Positions 1-8,688 of a DNA stretch of 64,000 bases are shown here, piece after piece (within the stretch, counting starts at the first letter, position 1; every line of letters starts with the position of its first letter). The position numbers and the translations under genes were made by a program. The stretch is taken from the NCBI GenBank assembly GCA_964443745.1, contig CAYUEN010000006.1, positions 1 through 64,000 of the forward strand, in the 5' to 3' direction. This stretch comes from CAYUEN01 sp964443745. Its GTDB lineage: Bacteria; Campylobacterota; Campylobacteria; Campylobacterales; QNZT01. The notes under the pieces were generated by a model that did no database searches, was not told the DNA's origin, and was given only the letters and a program-made list of their open reading frames with translations.

Positions 1-436
1 TATGGGTCGTACAGATGCGGCGGTAATAGGATTCGCTCGTTTCGAGATTGTGGTTGTAACTGCCCACCCCGCTCTCTTTGAGTACCAAAAGCGCATCGCG
101 TGTCGCCGTACCGTTGCAGGCGATTACGTTCAGTTCAGGCTCCGCCGCTTTGACCGCACGCGCCGCTTCGGTGACGAATGCGAGCTTCGACGCCTCAAGC
201 GCCTTCCCGGAGCTCACCAGACAAAAACCGACGGCGAAGCTCCTGCGAGCCGCATGTGCCTCTTCGACGATCCGTGCGATCGGTTTGCGCCGATAGGTTT
301 CTATACCGGTATGAAAATGGGCACTCTGGGTGCAAAAAGCGCAATCCTCGCTACAACTACCGCTGGAGATGTTGCTGATCGCGCAGAAAAAGACGCGCTT
401 AGGCGTCTTCTCGCTGTTTGCATTTGATGCATTCAT
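1..436 (-). CDS. bioB: Biotin synthase BioB, N-terminal part (3' end beyond window)
   Basis: This is the first 145 codons of a radical-SAM enzyme that inserts sulfur into dethiobiotin to form biotin. Translated on the minus strand from ATG at 436, it shows the radical-SAM cysteine motif CSEDCAFC preceded by AISNISSGS, then TQSAHFHTG, VGFCLVSSGK, NVIACNGTAT and the biotin-synthase signature YNHNLETS. The reading frame runs off the left edge, so the C-terminal cluster ligands are not visible. The start lies inside the end of topA (about 38 bp overlap), which implies co-transcription and probably translational coupling. bioB next to topA is also the arrangement I recall in Campylobacter. The identification is secure; the exact start is likely, as it is the only ATG in frame shortly before the conserved region. 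Confidence 0.93.
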   Translation of the reverse strand, partial: MNASNANSEKTPKRVFFCAISNISSGSCSEDCAFCTQSAHFHTGIETYRRKPIARIVEEAHAARRSFAVGFCLVSSGKALEASKLAFVTEAARAVKAAEPELNVIACNGTATRDALLVLKESGVGSYNHNLETSESYYRRICTTH

Positions 437-2486
437 AGATCTCTTTCTTTCTCAGCGTCCGTCTGGCCATCAGATAGTCACACTCCGGACACCGCTTCTC
501 TACCGGCTCGTAGGTCGAGACGAAACGGCATTTGGGATAGTTACTGCAGCCGAAAAATTTTCCCCGTCGGCTCTTTCGCTCGACGATATCACCCCCACAC
601 TCGGGGCACTTCACCCCCAGCGTCACTGGTTGTTTTTTGGCTACGGGCTTGCCGTCACCTCCGATATTTTGCGTATATTTGCATTTCGGAAAGCCGCTGC
701 AAGCGATAAATTCTCCGTATCGGCCCTTACGCCTGAGCAGCTCGCTGCCGCATTTGGGACACTTTTCTCCGGTCGGAATCGCGACTTTCTGACTCTTGAT
801 GCTCTTTTTGCCCTCTTCGATCTCCTTGATGAACGGCTGGTAAAAATCCCAGAGCACCTTCTGCCAATCTTTCTTGTTTTCGGCGATCTCATCGAGTGCC
901 TCCTCCAGTTGGGAGGTAAAACCGCTATCGACGATGTCCGGGAAATGCTTCTCCAGCATCTCGATCACCTGAAAAGCCACTTCCGTCGGAACCAGCTGCT
1001 TCTTTTCGATCTCGATATAGTGGCGCGCGGTGAGGATGGAGATCGTCGGCGCATAGGTCGAAGGCCTTCCGATACCGAGCGATTCGAGCTTTTTGATCAG
1101 ACTCGCTTCGGAGTAGCGGGACGGAGGCTCGGTGAAGTGCTGATTCGCCTCGAGTTCGTTCAACTCCACAGGCTGTCCCTCTTTGAGCTCGGGAAGAAGC
1201 TTGTCTTTATCGCTGCTACCAAGCACTCTGTAGAATCCGTCGAAGATGAGTTTTCGCCCCGTTGCGCGGAAAACACCGCTTTTGGATTCGAAGGTGATCG
1301 CCTGCGATTCGAAGATCGCGTCGGTCATCTGCGACGCGAGAAAACGGTTGTAGATCAGAGTGTAGAGTTTCAACTCGTCCGGCTTGAGATACTGTTTGGC
1401 TACCTGCGGGGTAAAGGAGAGGATCGTCGGACGAATCGCCTCATGCGCCTCCTGCGCCCCTTTGGATTTGGAGCGGTAGTGTTTGGCTTTGGATGGAAGA
1501 TACTTCTCGCCGTAGGAGGAGGCGATCCTCTCACGTGCGGCGGCGATCGCCTCCTGGGCGATATGGAGACTGTCCGTCCTCATATAGGTGATGACGCCCG
1601 TCACCCCCTGATCCGTCTGCACCCCCTCATAGAGCGTCTGGGCCACCATCATCGTCTTCCTGGGACTGAACCCCAGAAGCGAAGAGGCCGTCTGCTGGAG
1701 GGTGGACGTCATAAAAGGCGGAGGAGAGGAGGTTTTGCGCTCTTTTTTTTCGATTTTGCCCACGCGGTAGGACTCTTCGGCGAGGATCTTTCGGATATAT
1801 TCCGCACGTTCGGCATTTTTGACCGTCATCTTTTCGATTTTCTCGCCTTCGAACGCGACCAGCTGTGAAGCGATACTCTTTTCGAAGATCGCATCGATGC
1901 TCCAGTACTCTTCGGGAACGAACGCTCGAATCTCCCGCTCCCTGTCCACTACGATCTTAAGCGCCGCACTCTGGACACGCCCGGCACTGAGACCTTTTTG
2001 GATCTTCGAAGCGATCAACGGAGAGAGTTTGTACCCCACGATACGATCGAGCAGTCGACGCGCTTGCTGGGCGTTGACGCTGTTAAGGTCGATTTTACGG
2101 GGGTTTTCGAGCGAGTGTTGGATCGCCTTTTTGGTGATCTCATGAAAAACGATCCTCGGTACCGACTCGGGATCCACGCCGATCGCTTTGGCGATGTGGT
2201 ATCCGATCGCCTCCCCCTCCCTATCTTCGTCGGTCGCGATATAGACACGATCGCTCTTTTTGGCCAGATCCTTGATCTCCTTGACCACCCTGGAGTGATC
2301 ACGGCTCACACGATATTCGGGTTTGAACTTCCCCTCCTCTATCTTGATTCCGAAGGAACTCTTGGGCAGATCCCGGATATGCCCCTTCGAAGCGATCACG
2401 GTATACTCTTTTCCCAGAAAGTTTTCGATCGTTTTCGCTTTGGTCGGTGACTCGACGATGATTAGATTTTTCAAATTGCTTTCCAT
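399..2486 (-). CDS. topA: DNA topoisomerase I
   Basis: Type IA topoisomerase, 695 aa, which relaxes negative supercoils. The N-terminal TOPRIM domain starts with NLIIVESPTKAKTIENFLG and contains the acidic metal motif DEDREGEAI. The catalytic tyrosine lies in GVITYMRTDS near residue 300. The C-terminus carries three tetracysteine zinc ribbons (CPKCG...CSGFPKC, CPECG...CSNYPKC, CPECD...CIKC), the usual layout. A longer frame reaches 2531, but it would begin upstream of a strong extended -10 element at 2520-2525, so the ATG at 2486 (MESNLKNL) is preferred. The 3' end overlaps the start of bioB. A 512-codon open frame on the opposite strand is a codon-usage artefact. Confidence 0.97.
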   Translation of the reverse strand: MESNLKNLIIVESPTKAKTIENFLGKEYTVIASKGHIRDLPKSSFGIKIEEGKFKPEYRVSRDHSRVVKEIKDLAKKSDRVYIATDEDREGEAIGYHIAKAIGVDPESVPRIVFHEITKKAIQHSLENPRKIDLNSVNAQQARRLLDRIVGYKLSPLIASKIQKGLSAGRVQSAALKIVVDREREIRAFVPEEYWSIDAIFEKSIASQLVAFEGEKIEKMTVKNAERAEYIRKILAEESYRVGKIEKKERKTSSPPPFMTSTLQQTASSLLGFSPRKTMMVAQTLYEGVQTDQGVTGVITYMRTDSLHIAQEAIAAARERIASSYGEKYLPSKAKHYRSKSKGAQEAHEAIRPTILSFTPQVAKQYLKPDELKLYTLIYNRFLASQMTDAIFESQAITFESKSGVFRATGRKLIFDGFYRVLGSSDKDKLLPELKEGQPVELNELEANQHFTEPPSRYSEASLIKKLESLGIGRPSTYAPTISILTARHYIEIEKKQLVPTEVAFQVIEMLEKHFPDIVDSGFTSQLEEALDEIAENKKDWQKVLWDFYQPFIKEIEEGKKSIKSQKVAIPTGEKCPKCGSELLRRKGRYGEFIACSGFPKCKYTQNIGGDGKPVAKKQPVTLGVKCPECGGDIVERKSRRGKFFGCSNYPKCRFVSTYEPVEKRCPECDYLMARRTLRKKEIYECIKCKQREDA

Positions 2487-2519
2487 ATATATTCTATTTT
2501 TGTTTTGATTGGACCTGCC

Positions 2520-2525
2520 ATTATA
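2520..2525 (-). promoter_or_regulatory. topA promoter, extended -10
   Basis: On the minus strand a perfect TATAAT is preceded by TG with one intervening base (TGGTATAAT). Transcription would start about 2513, giving a leader of roughly 26 nt before the topA ATG at 2486. No clear -35 box is seen, as is usual in this phylum. Confidence 0.6.
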
Positions 2526-2768
2526 CCACATTCGAATTAGCAGACTCTAAAGCCTCCGCAAAAGAGAGATCGGCAAAAAACGACAATATCTTTAACTCTT
2601 CATAGTAGTTACCAAAAAAATACAATATACAAAATAATTTTCACAACCATACCAAATAGTCCAATTTTGGTAAAAAATAGCTGCCAAAAGGGTTCAGAGT
2701 TTCCCAAATTGAACGATCTAGTTTCTGTAATGGCAAGGATGCCAAATTCACACACAAAAGGATTTAAC
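2526..2768. other. Intergenic region upstream of flagellin
   Basis: About 240 bp between the divergent topA and flagellin genes. It is AT-rich and must hold the flagellin promoter. I could not assign a sigma-28 or sigma-54 site with confidence: a GG...GC pair near 2669-2681 has a spacer one base too short for sigma-54. AAAAGGA at about 2756-2762 is the flagellin ribosome binding site. Confidence 0.5.
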
Positions 2769-3575
2769 ATGGGTTTTAGAATCAACACGAACGTAGGTGC
2801 GATGCGAGCGCATATGTACGCAACGAACAACAACGTAGGCCTCAACAAGTCTCTGGCGGCACTCAGCTCCGGCCACAGAATCAACTCCGCGGCGGACGAC
2901 GCTTCCGGTCTGGCGATCGCCAACAAACTCTCCGCACAGAAAGAAGGCCTTGGTCAGGCGATCAGAAACTCCAACGACGGTATCGCCCTTCTGCAGACGG
3001 CCGATGGCGCTATCGAAGAGATGACGAACATCGCCAAGAGAATCAGAACGCTTGCGGTCCAGTCGGCGAACGACACCCAGGATACAACTTCCAGAAGCTA
3101 TATCGACAAAGAGATTAACGAGCTGACGACTGAATTCAATCAGATTCGAACCAGCACGACTTTCAACGACAAATCTCTTCTTGATGGTAGTGCGGGAAGT
3201 CTCAATATCCAGATAGGACATAGAAAAGCGGATGCGAAAGATGTCACCATCACGACTATCAGCGCCTTGACCAAACCGACTACGAATACGGTCACAAACG
3301 CTCAAAACACCATCTCCGCGATGGATGAGCTGATCGAAACGCTCGATGGCGTAAGAGCCGATATCGGTGCGGATCAAAACTCTTTGGAGTCCGTTGTCAG
3401 AAACATCTCCATCACTCAGGTCAACGTCGCCGCGGCGGAATCGCAGATCAGAGACGTCGATTTTGCGGCAGAGAGTGCAAACCTCCAAAAGCACAACATC
3501 CTCGCGCAGTCCGGTACCTACGCGATGAGTCAAGCCAACGCGGTACAGCAAAACGTTATGAGACTGCTGCAGTAG
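2769..3575 (+). CDS. Flagellin (short form)
   Basis: Structural protein of the flagellar filament, 268 aa. The N-terminal D0/D1 half opens with MGFRINTNVGAM and contains ALSSGHRINSAADDASGLAI; the C-terminal half carries VRNISITQVNVAAAESQIRD and ends in AMSQANAVQQNVMRLLQ, both classic. There is almost no variable D2/D3 domain, so the protein is far shorter than Campylobacter FlaA (about 570 aa). Residues 160-182 are rich in Ser and Thr and are a plausible glycosylation zone, fitting the adjacent Maf gene. Residues 90-97 (KRIRTLAV) resemble the TLR5-recognised type. The start is set by an AAAAGGA site; the longer frame from 2667 is not needed. The stop codon lies 20 bp inside the 3' end of the convergent maf gene. 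Confidence 0.96.
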   Translation: MGFRINTNVGAMRAHMYATNNNVGLNKSLAALSSGHRINSAADDASGLAIANKLSAQKEGLGQAIRNSNDGIALLQTADGAIEEMTNIAKRIRTLAVQSANDTQDTTSRSYIDKEINELTTEFNQIRTSTTFNDKSLLDGSAGSLNIQIGHRKADAKDVTITTISALTKPTTNTVTNAQNTISAMDELIETLDGVRADIGADQNSLESVVRNISITQVNVAAAESQIRDVDFAAESANLQKHNILAQSGTYAMSQANAVQQNVMRLLQ

Positions 3576-5619
3576 TCTCCTCTTCTTCCAAAAGCCTCCG
3601 GGCTTTTGGAGATGCGATAAATCTTTTCATCGGTTTTTCGTAATACTCCACAATCTCCGTCAAATATCGTATCAATAGCTTGTGAATTTTTTTGATGTTT
3701 TTTTTGGGCTCCGAAAACTCCCTCGTGTTCAACATATCGAATACAAACGGTAACACGTTTTTTAGATAAACAAGATTGATCGTATGCAGATCCCGCGCCT
3801 CTTCTTCCCTGTTGTCGAGAATCTTCATCATCAGCCGCAACAGAGCGTCCTGATACCCGGAAGGATCGAACGCGGCGGGTGCAATCGAGGTTTCGAGCAC
3901 TCTTTTTACCTTTTGGATATGGTCGATTCTCTTTTGGATCGAGACGACATCTTCGTAGGAAAGCTCGGATGAAGAGCGGTCGATCAAGGCGCGATGGAGT
4001 CGGGTTCGGTATCTTGATTTCCCGATGGCCGCAAAACGCTCCATTTTCAATTCCTCCGTCGAAACGGGTCGCGCTCCCTCCAAAAACGCGCCGTCTCCGA
4101 GATTGAAAATCTTCTGGTCGGTTCGCTTCTCATTTTTGCAAAAATCTCTGATACGCCGAATCGACTTGTTGAACGTCAGTGTCGTAGGAACACTTTCTCT
4201 GAAATTGCCTTTGGTATATATCACCGTATCCAGATACGCGACCACATCCTCCACTTTTTCGGCATTCGAGAGATCGAGTGCGCGACTTCTGAAGTGTTCG
4301 CCCGCATGCGAGACACCCGTTTGGCTATCCAGCGCCAGATCCAGCCCCAGTAGATAGAGATTCCTGACTCCCAGTCGCATCAATACCATCAACGTCGCCG
4401 ATCCAACGCAGGTGGGATCGAGAGAGCCGAGCTCCTTTTTGTACAACACGTTGTTCTGATAGATGAAAACCCGATCTTTCGCGAATCTCTCCAGCAAAAT
4501 CCGGGGTGCCTGCGAACCGCATATCAATACGGCATCCTCGATAAAATCCTGAGATTCGAGATTGTCGAAGTGGGTCATACAGGTCTCTTCGTACGATTCG
4601 ATATGGACGATGATATCTGGCCTGATGTCGTATTTTTCGAGCGTAGGGAGCGCCGCTGAGGGGGAAACGATGACGAACTTGTCCTGGTGCTTTTTCAACC
4701 AGTCGATCTTTTTGCCCAACGAAGGGCCCGGGGCGGCGATCAACACCGGCTTTTCGTCGAACAGATCTTTTCGGCTTCCGGAGACGTTCAAAAAACGATA
4801 CCCCTCCTCCAGATAGGCAACAGGCCTGAGGTAGACTCTGAAGTAGGAGTGAAACGGAAACGTAAGATGAGGCTGCTCCGCGATCACCGTCTGCAAAATT
4901 TTCATCTTGTCGTCTTTGCAGCTTTGCATCTGGAAAAATTTCAGATAGTGGTTGTAGTAGAAGCTTTTGTTCAAAAAACGGGTGAAAGTGTCTCTCGCTT
5001 CGTCGTCGTCTTCGAACACACTGAAAAAGAGCGTCGACTCTTCGGCCAATACGCGATAATTCGTCACGAACAGAGAGAGCCTGAAAAGCTCCAAATCATC
5101 TTCCACGAGAAGATAGGTTCTGGCGCGGATCTTTCGGTGTATCGATCCGATATGGGTACCCAAACCGATTCCCATGCAAACGAATTTTCTGATTTCCCGC
5201 ATCGTAGTCTTCTCTTTGGGGGCCACGCGGGAGGTGTGGTAGGCTATTTCCGCCGTCGCGTACATGCCGTTGAAAGAGATGTCGTACCTGGAAACCTCTT
5301 CGATCTCCTCCGGTGTGATTTCATAGTCGTAGAATGTCTCGAAAACCGATTCGTCTTTTCTGAAATTGACGATTTTTGCCGCTTTTGAGGCATATTTTCC
5401 GCTGTCGGCTCCGTAGAGATATTTTCCCGATTCGATCTCTTTGACATCGAAATACCCCTCCTCTTTGTATTCGAGTTCGTATCGCTGTGGATAATAGCCC
5501 TTTTCGAGCGCCTTTTCGAAAGATACGATTTTATCGTAGAGAGGTTTCTGCGACTTTTGAAGGTACGAGAGGTTATCAAGATAGGTCTCTACCGCATTGG
5601 CTTCTACCGATTGGGACAT
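3556..5619 (-). CDS. maf: Maf-family flagellin glycosyltransferase (DUF115)
   Basis: 687-aa motility accessory factor. Maf proteins transfer CMP-activated nonulosonic acids (pseudaminic, legionaminic or sialic type) onto Ser/Thr of flagellin in the cytoplasm before export. The central DUF115 domain is clear: VLIAAPGPSLGKKIDWLKK (about residue 300) followed by IVSPSAALPTLEKY and RPDIIVHIE, the nucleotide-sugar binding fold related to sialyltransferases. The C-terminal 150 residues are helical. The start ATG has GGAG 7 nt upstream. It is the last gene of the nonulosonate operon, 51 bp after the pyruvyltransferase-family gene, and converges on flagellin with a 20-bp overlap. Context and family agree that flagellin is the acceptor; the exact donor sugar is inferred. 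Confidence 0.9.
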   Translation of the reverse strand: MSQSVEANAVETYLDNLSYLQKSQKPLYDKIVSFEKALEKGYYPQRYELEYKEEGYFDVKEIESGKYLYGADSGKYASKAAKIVNFRKDESVFETFYDYEITPEEIEEVSRYDISFNGMYATAEIAYHTSRVAPKEKTTMREIRKFVCMGIGLGTHIGSIHRKIRARTYLLVEDDLELFRLSLFVTNYRVLAEESTLFFSVFEDDDEARDTFTRFLNKSFYYNHYLKFFQMQSCKDDKMKILQTVIAEQPHLTFPFHSYFRVYLRPVAYLEEGYRFLNVSGSRKDLFDEKPVLIAAPGPSLGKKIDWLKKHQDKFVIVSPSAALPTLEKYDIRPDIIVHIESYEETCMTHFDNLESQDFIEDAVLICGSQAPRILLERFAKDRVFIYQNNVLYKKELGSLDPTCVGSATLMVLMRLGVRNLYLLGLDLALDSQTGVSHAGEHFRSRALDLSNAEKVEDVVAYLDTVIYTKGNFRESVPTTLTFNKSIRRIRDFCKNEKRTDQKIFNLGDGAFLEGARPVSTEELKMERFAAIGKSRYRTRLHRALIDRSSSELSYEDVVSIQKRIDHIQKVKRVLETSIAPAAFDPSGYQDALLRLMMKILDNREEEARDLHTINLVYLKNVLPFVFDMLNTREFSEPKKNIKKIHKLLIRYLTEIVEYYEKPMKRFIASPKARRLLEEEETTAAVS
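3587..3610. other. Perfect hairpin at the flagellin/maf convergence
   Basis: CCAAAAGCC (3588-3596) pairs perfectly with GGCTTTTGG (3601-3609) around a TCCG loop, with one further T-A pair outside. It begins 12 nt after the flagellin stop but lies within the last codons of maf. There is no adjacent T-run, so it may protect or process the flagellin mRNA 3' end rather than act as a standard intrinsic terminator. Confidence 0.5.
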
Positions 5620-5670
5620 GGGTGTACTCCGTAAATTAAAGATATTTATCGTGGAGCAATTTTCATACCA

Positions 5671-6786
5671 CTAGTCGGAAATCCGCTTTTTTAGCCAAGC
5701 AAAAATTTCGTCCATATACGATTGATAAGTGCGCTCCAAAGACGGCTTGAGATCCAGAGAGCGGCTTTTTAGAGGGGATATCTTCTCGAAAATCTTTTGC
5801 GCGAACCCCTCTTTTGAGATATCGACGACGGATTCGCTCCCCAGCTCTCTGTACAACTCCGCGATCTGTCTGTAGTTGACCAATCCGATCACGGGCCTGC
5901 CCAGTCCTATGGCGCAGACGTTGGCATGAAAACGGTTCGCGAGTACCAAATCCGCCCCCCCGTAGATACCCAAAATCGCATCCAGCCCCCCTTGGCCGTG
6001 AAGAAGGGGGGCGACACTCGTTTTGCGTCTTCTGATCCGATCCGGCAATATCGCAAGCAAATCGTTTATGGGTGCGAGATCTCTGTAGATATGGGGAACG
6101 AAAACGATTTCCATAGCGGGATGCGTCTTCAAAAACCGCTCCACGAATAGGCTCCACTCCTCCAGATATCGGGTATACGGGAGAGATGCGAAACGGATAT
6201 CGGCCATGTCCGCGGCGAGATTTATCGCACAATACGCTCTCTTTTCGTAGTAGTCGTCCGTTTTCCGGGGCTTTACGAAAAAACCCGCATCGACCGTATG
6301 GATGATTCTGTTTGCATACCTCTCTCCCACATATCTTCGAAGCGACTCCATCGCCCCGTCGTTGCGGACACTCACCAAATCTCCCCGATCGAACAGAAGG
6401 TCGAGAAATCTCCTGAATTTTCGCAAATTTCCTTCGCTCGCCCCCTGTCCGGGGTCGACCCCCAGCGCATTGAAAAGGATCGGGGTTTTTATTCTCTCCA
6501 AAAGCTTCGGCTCTATGGCGACGGAGGTGCCCGTAGGCGAATCCTTGACCCACAATTCGAAGTAATTGCCCCCTCCTACGATCAGCAGGTCGTAATCGTT
6601 GACCGTCTCTACGAACGTTTCGTCGAAAAAACGCCGCTTCCAGTAAAACTCCCTGATCTCCAGCCTCTCGATTTTAAACGTAAAGCTCCGGCAGCGTTCC
6701 AGATGGCTGTAGAATCCCTCATGGTTGGCATTGTCTCCGATATTGCCGTCGAAACTGGCAAGATGCAGGACCCTCAATTCACGCAT
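5671..6786 (-). CDS. Polysaccharide pyruvyl transferase family protein
   Basis: 371 aa. The family (CsaB-like, PF04230) uses phosphoenolpyruvate to add pyruvyl groups to sugars. Visible features are the N-terminal HLASFDGNIGDNANHEG, the glycine motif LLIVGGGNYFELW near residue 90, and the C-terminal ADLVLANRFHANVCAIGLGR with GRPVIGLVNY, typical of this GT-B-like fold. It overlaps the end of neuA by 13 bp and is followed by maf, so it is co-translated with nonulosonate genes. Its acceptor is unknown. It may modify the nonulosonic acid or the flagellin glycan, or may have diverged to another transfer reaction. Assignment to the family is firm; pyruvylation itself is inferred. Confidence 0.78.
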   Translation of the reverse strand: MRELRVLHLASFDGNIGDNANHEGFYSHLERCRSFTFKIERLEIREFYWKRRFFDETFVETVNDYDLLIVGGGNYFELWVKDSPTGTSVAIEPKLLERIKTPILFNALGVDPGQGASEGNLRKFRRFLDLLFDRGDLVSVRNDGAMESLRRYVGERYANRIIHTVDAGFFVKPRKTDDYYEKRAYCAINLAADMADIRFASLPYTRYLEEWSLFVERFLKTHPAMEIVFVPHIYRDLAPINDLLAILPDRIRRRKTSVAPLLHGQGGLDAILGIYGGADLVLANRFHANVCAIGLGRPVIGLVNYRQIAELYRELGSESVVDISKEGFAQKIFEKISPLKSRSLDLKPSLERTYQSYMDEIFAWLKKRISD

Positions 6787-7457
6787 TCAAGAAGCTCCCG
6801 CGCATATTTCAGATCTTCGGGAGTATCGATATCGAGACTCTCATACTCTCCCATCACGAAAGGGAGCGTCCGATCGCTCCAAAAAGAGCGATTGCGCAAA
6901 AACAGATCGGTTCGGATCAGATATATCGCACCGTTGCTCATATAGGTATCCGGAAGGGATTGTCTTGGCATGAACGGATAGCGATTTCCCGCGATCCCTT
7001 CGATGAACCCCTTTTCGTTCGATTTGAAGGCTTTGAGAATCTTGTTGTCGACCCGAAGAAGCGAGATGAGTGCCGTGGCATCGCTCGCAAAAAAATTTTC
7101 GCACGCAGTATCGATCGTCTCCGCGTCCCGAAACGGAGAGGTCGGCTGCAGAAGCATCAGATAGTCGTAACGTTCCGGAAGCTTTTCGAGCGCATGCAAC
7201 GCCACCGCTTCGCTGGGGGTATCGTCCGCCGCCAATTCGAGGGGACGTTTCAGGATTTGGGCGCCCGCTTTTCGCGCCACATCCAAAATCTTCTCATGAT
7301 CGCTGCTGACCACCGTATCGGTGACGTATTTCGATTTCAAAGCGGCTTCGATCGTCCAAGCGATCAACGGCTTGCCCCCCAGATCCACGATATTTTTATT
7401 CAAGATTCCTTTGGAGCCTCCGCGGGCGGGAATCAATCCCAATACGCGTCTAGTCAT
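6774..7457 (-). CDS. neuA: CMP-nonulosonate (acylneuraminate) cytidylyltransferase
   Basis: 227 aa. It couples CTP to a nonulosonic acid (sialic acid or relative) to give the CMP-sugar donor. The N-terminal nucleotide-binding motif LIPARGGSKGILNKNI, LLQPTSPFRDAETI near residue 95 and the C-terminal YESLDIDTPEDLKYA are diagnostic. ATG at 7457 (MTRRVLG) is chosen; another in-frame ATG lies 12 nt upstream. The gene overlaps the amidotransferase by 8 bp and the pyruvyltransferase-family gene by 13 bp. The sequence does not look like the LegF/PtmB subgroup as I recall it, so a sialic-type or mixed substrate is preferred, but substrate class cannot be proved from motifs. Confidence 0.85.
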   Translation of the reverse strand: MTRRVLGLIPARGGSKGILNKNIVDLGGKPLIAWTIEAALKSKYVTDTVVSSDHEKILDVARKAGAQILKRPLELAADDTPSEAVALHALEKLPERYDYLMLLQPTSPFRDAETIDTACENFFASDATALISLLRVDNKILKAFKSNEKGFIEGIAGNRYPFMPRQSLPDTYMSNGAIYLIRTDLFLRNRSFWSDRTLPFVMGEYESLDIDTPEDLKYARELLECVN

Positions 7458-8688
7458 CCGTACCGTCACCCGCCACCGTATGTCTGAGTCGCCATTCGCC
7501 GTCGACTTTTTTCCACAGATGCGGACTCCTGAACTTATCTATCGTCTCCCAAAATCTCTCTTCGTCCGAATCGATATATTCCAAAAACTCCTTGAAGTAG
7601 CGCTTGGGAAATTCGGTATCGTATTTTTTCACCAGATAAACCGCCTCTTCGCGGGTGATCTTTCCGTTGCGTACCTCTTGCGCGGCGTCATAGGTGGCCC
7701 GCCCTATGCCGAATTTGATCAGTGTCGTGTAGTAGTGGAACGGATCGATCTTGTCGTCGATACTGCTGTATTTGGAATAGCTTCCTTCCGTTCGTACGGG
7801 ATTGGCCTGAAATCCCGTATGTTTCGCTGCATAATAGTAGCACTCCTGCGGATCCCATTTGAGATAGTACCCCAGATAGTGCACCTCTATACCCGCATCG
7901 ACGAGAGATTCCCTGGAGGGGGGTATGTAAGGCGCAAAGTCGTCTTTAGTATATTTTCCGCTTCGGATATATTCACGCATGCTCACCCCGCCGAAACGCA
8001 TCTCTTCGACATTCTCGACGGAGAAAAAATCCATGTTCATCAACGGATTTTTGTTCTCTTCGATCGCGTTTCCGTATTCGGCTTGATTCTCTCCGTACAT
8101 CACCAGTTTGACTCCGAAACGTTTGGCCATAGCCGGACCGATGATTCTCTGCCCCACGATAAAGGGTTGAAAAGGGTGCAGCAGATTGAAAAAGGCGTTT
8201 TTCGTCATCTCCCTGTGCAATCTTCCGTTGGGCGTGTAGAGGATGTTGTCCAATCCTCCCGTATGCATCCACTCCTGAAAATTGTGCCATCCGATATCGG
8301 TATACAGATGCGGCGCCCAGGTCACCGTCAACGGATTCATCCCGTATTTGTATTTGAGGATATGCGCGGTATAGGCGCTGTCTTTTCCGCCGCTTCCCGG
8401 AACGATCACATCGTAGCTTCCGTCCTTGCTTTTAAATCTGGACAACAACGCCCTCAGCCGCTCTTCACGCTCTCGCCAATCTATTTTGCTCTCTTTCTCT
8501 TCATGATAGACACAGGCCGAACAGACTCCCTCTTCGTTGAAGTTGATGACCTTTTTCTTTTCGCCTTTGCTGTTTTTGAATTCGATCGTCGAGCTCGGTC
8601 TCTGGTTGGATATGACGCATTTTTTACAAAATCGCACCTCTCTTGGAAGTCCGTAATAGGCTTCGAGTTTTTCCGCTGTTTCAACCAC
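7450..8688 (-). CDS. N-acetyl sugar amidotransferase (WbpG/PseA type)
   Basis: 412 aa. With a HisH/HisF pair, WbpG/PseA proteins convert a sugar acetamido group to an acetamidino group, using ATP and glutamine-derived ammonia. Two CxxC pairs (C21/C24 in CKKCVISNQRP, C56/C59 in VCSACVYHEE) precede the PP-loop VIVPGSGGKDSAYTAH at about residues 94-109, which adenylates the substrate. The open frame extends 108 codons further upstream into hisH2, but the real start is GTG at 8688. An AAGGAGA lies 6 nt before it and it overlaps the hisH2 stop by 8 bp. It sits immediately after hisF2 and hisH2, the expected partner genes. Pseudaminic, legionaminic and sialic substrates are all possible. Confidence 0.88.
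   Translation of the reverse strand: MVETAEKLEAYYGLPREVRFCKKCVISNQRPSSTIEFKNSKGEKKKVINFNEEGVCSACVYHEEKESKIDWREREERLRALLSRFKSKDGSYDVIVPGSGGKDSAYTAHILKYKYGMNPLTVTWAPHLYTDIGWHNFQEWMHTGGLDNILYTPNGRLHREMTKNAFFNLLHPFQPFIVGQRIIGPAMAKRFGVKLVMYGENQAEYGNAIEENKNPLMNMDFFSVENVEEMRFGGVSMREYIRSGKYTKDDFAPYIPPSRESLVDAGIEVHYLGYYLKWDPQECYYYAAKHTGFQANPVRTEGSYSKYSSIDDKIDPFHYYTTLIKFGIGRATYDAAQEVRNGKITREEAVYLVKKYDTEFPKRYFKEFLEYIDSDEERFWETIDKFRSPHLWKKVDGEWRLRHTVAGDGTDD

Noticed and set aside
330..1868. 512-codon open frame on the plus strand
   Set aside because: Fully antisense to topA, no family features and no ribosome site; arises because TTA, CTA and TCA codons are rare in topA.
2668..2682. Possible sigma-54 site (TTGG...GC) upstream of flagellin
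   Set aside because: The GG-to-GC spacer is 9 nt, one short of the required 10, and other bases do not match.
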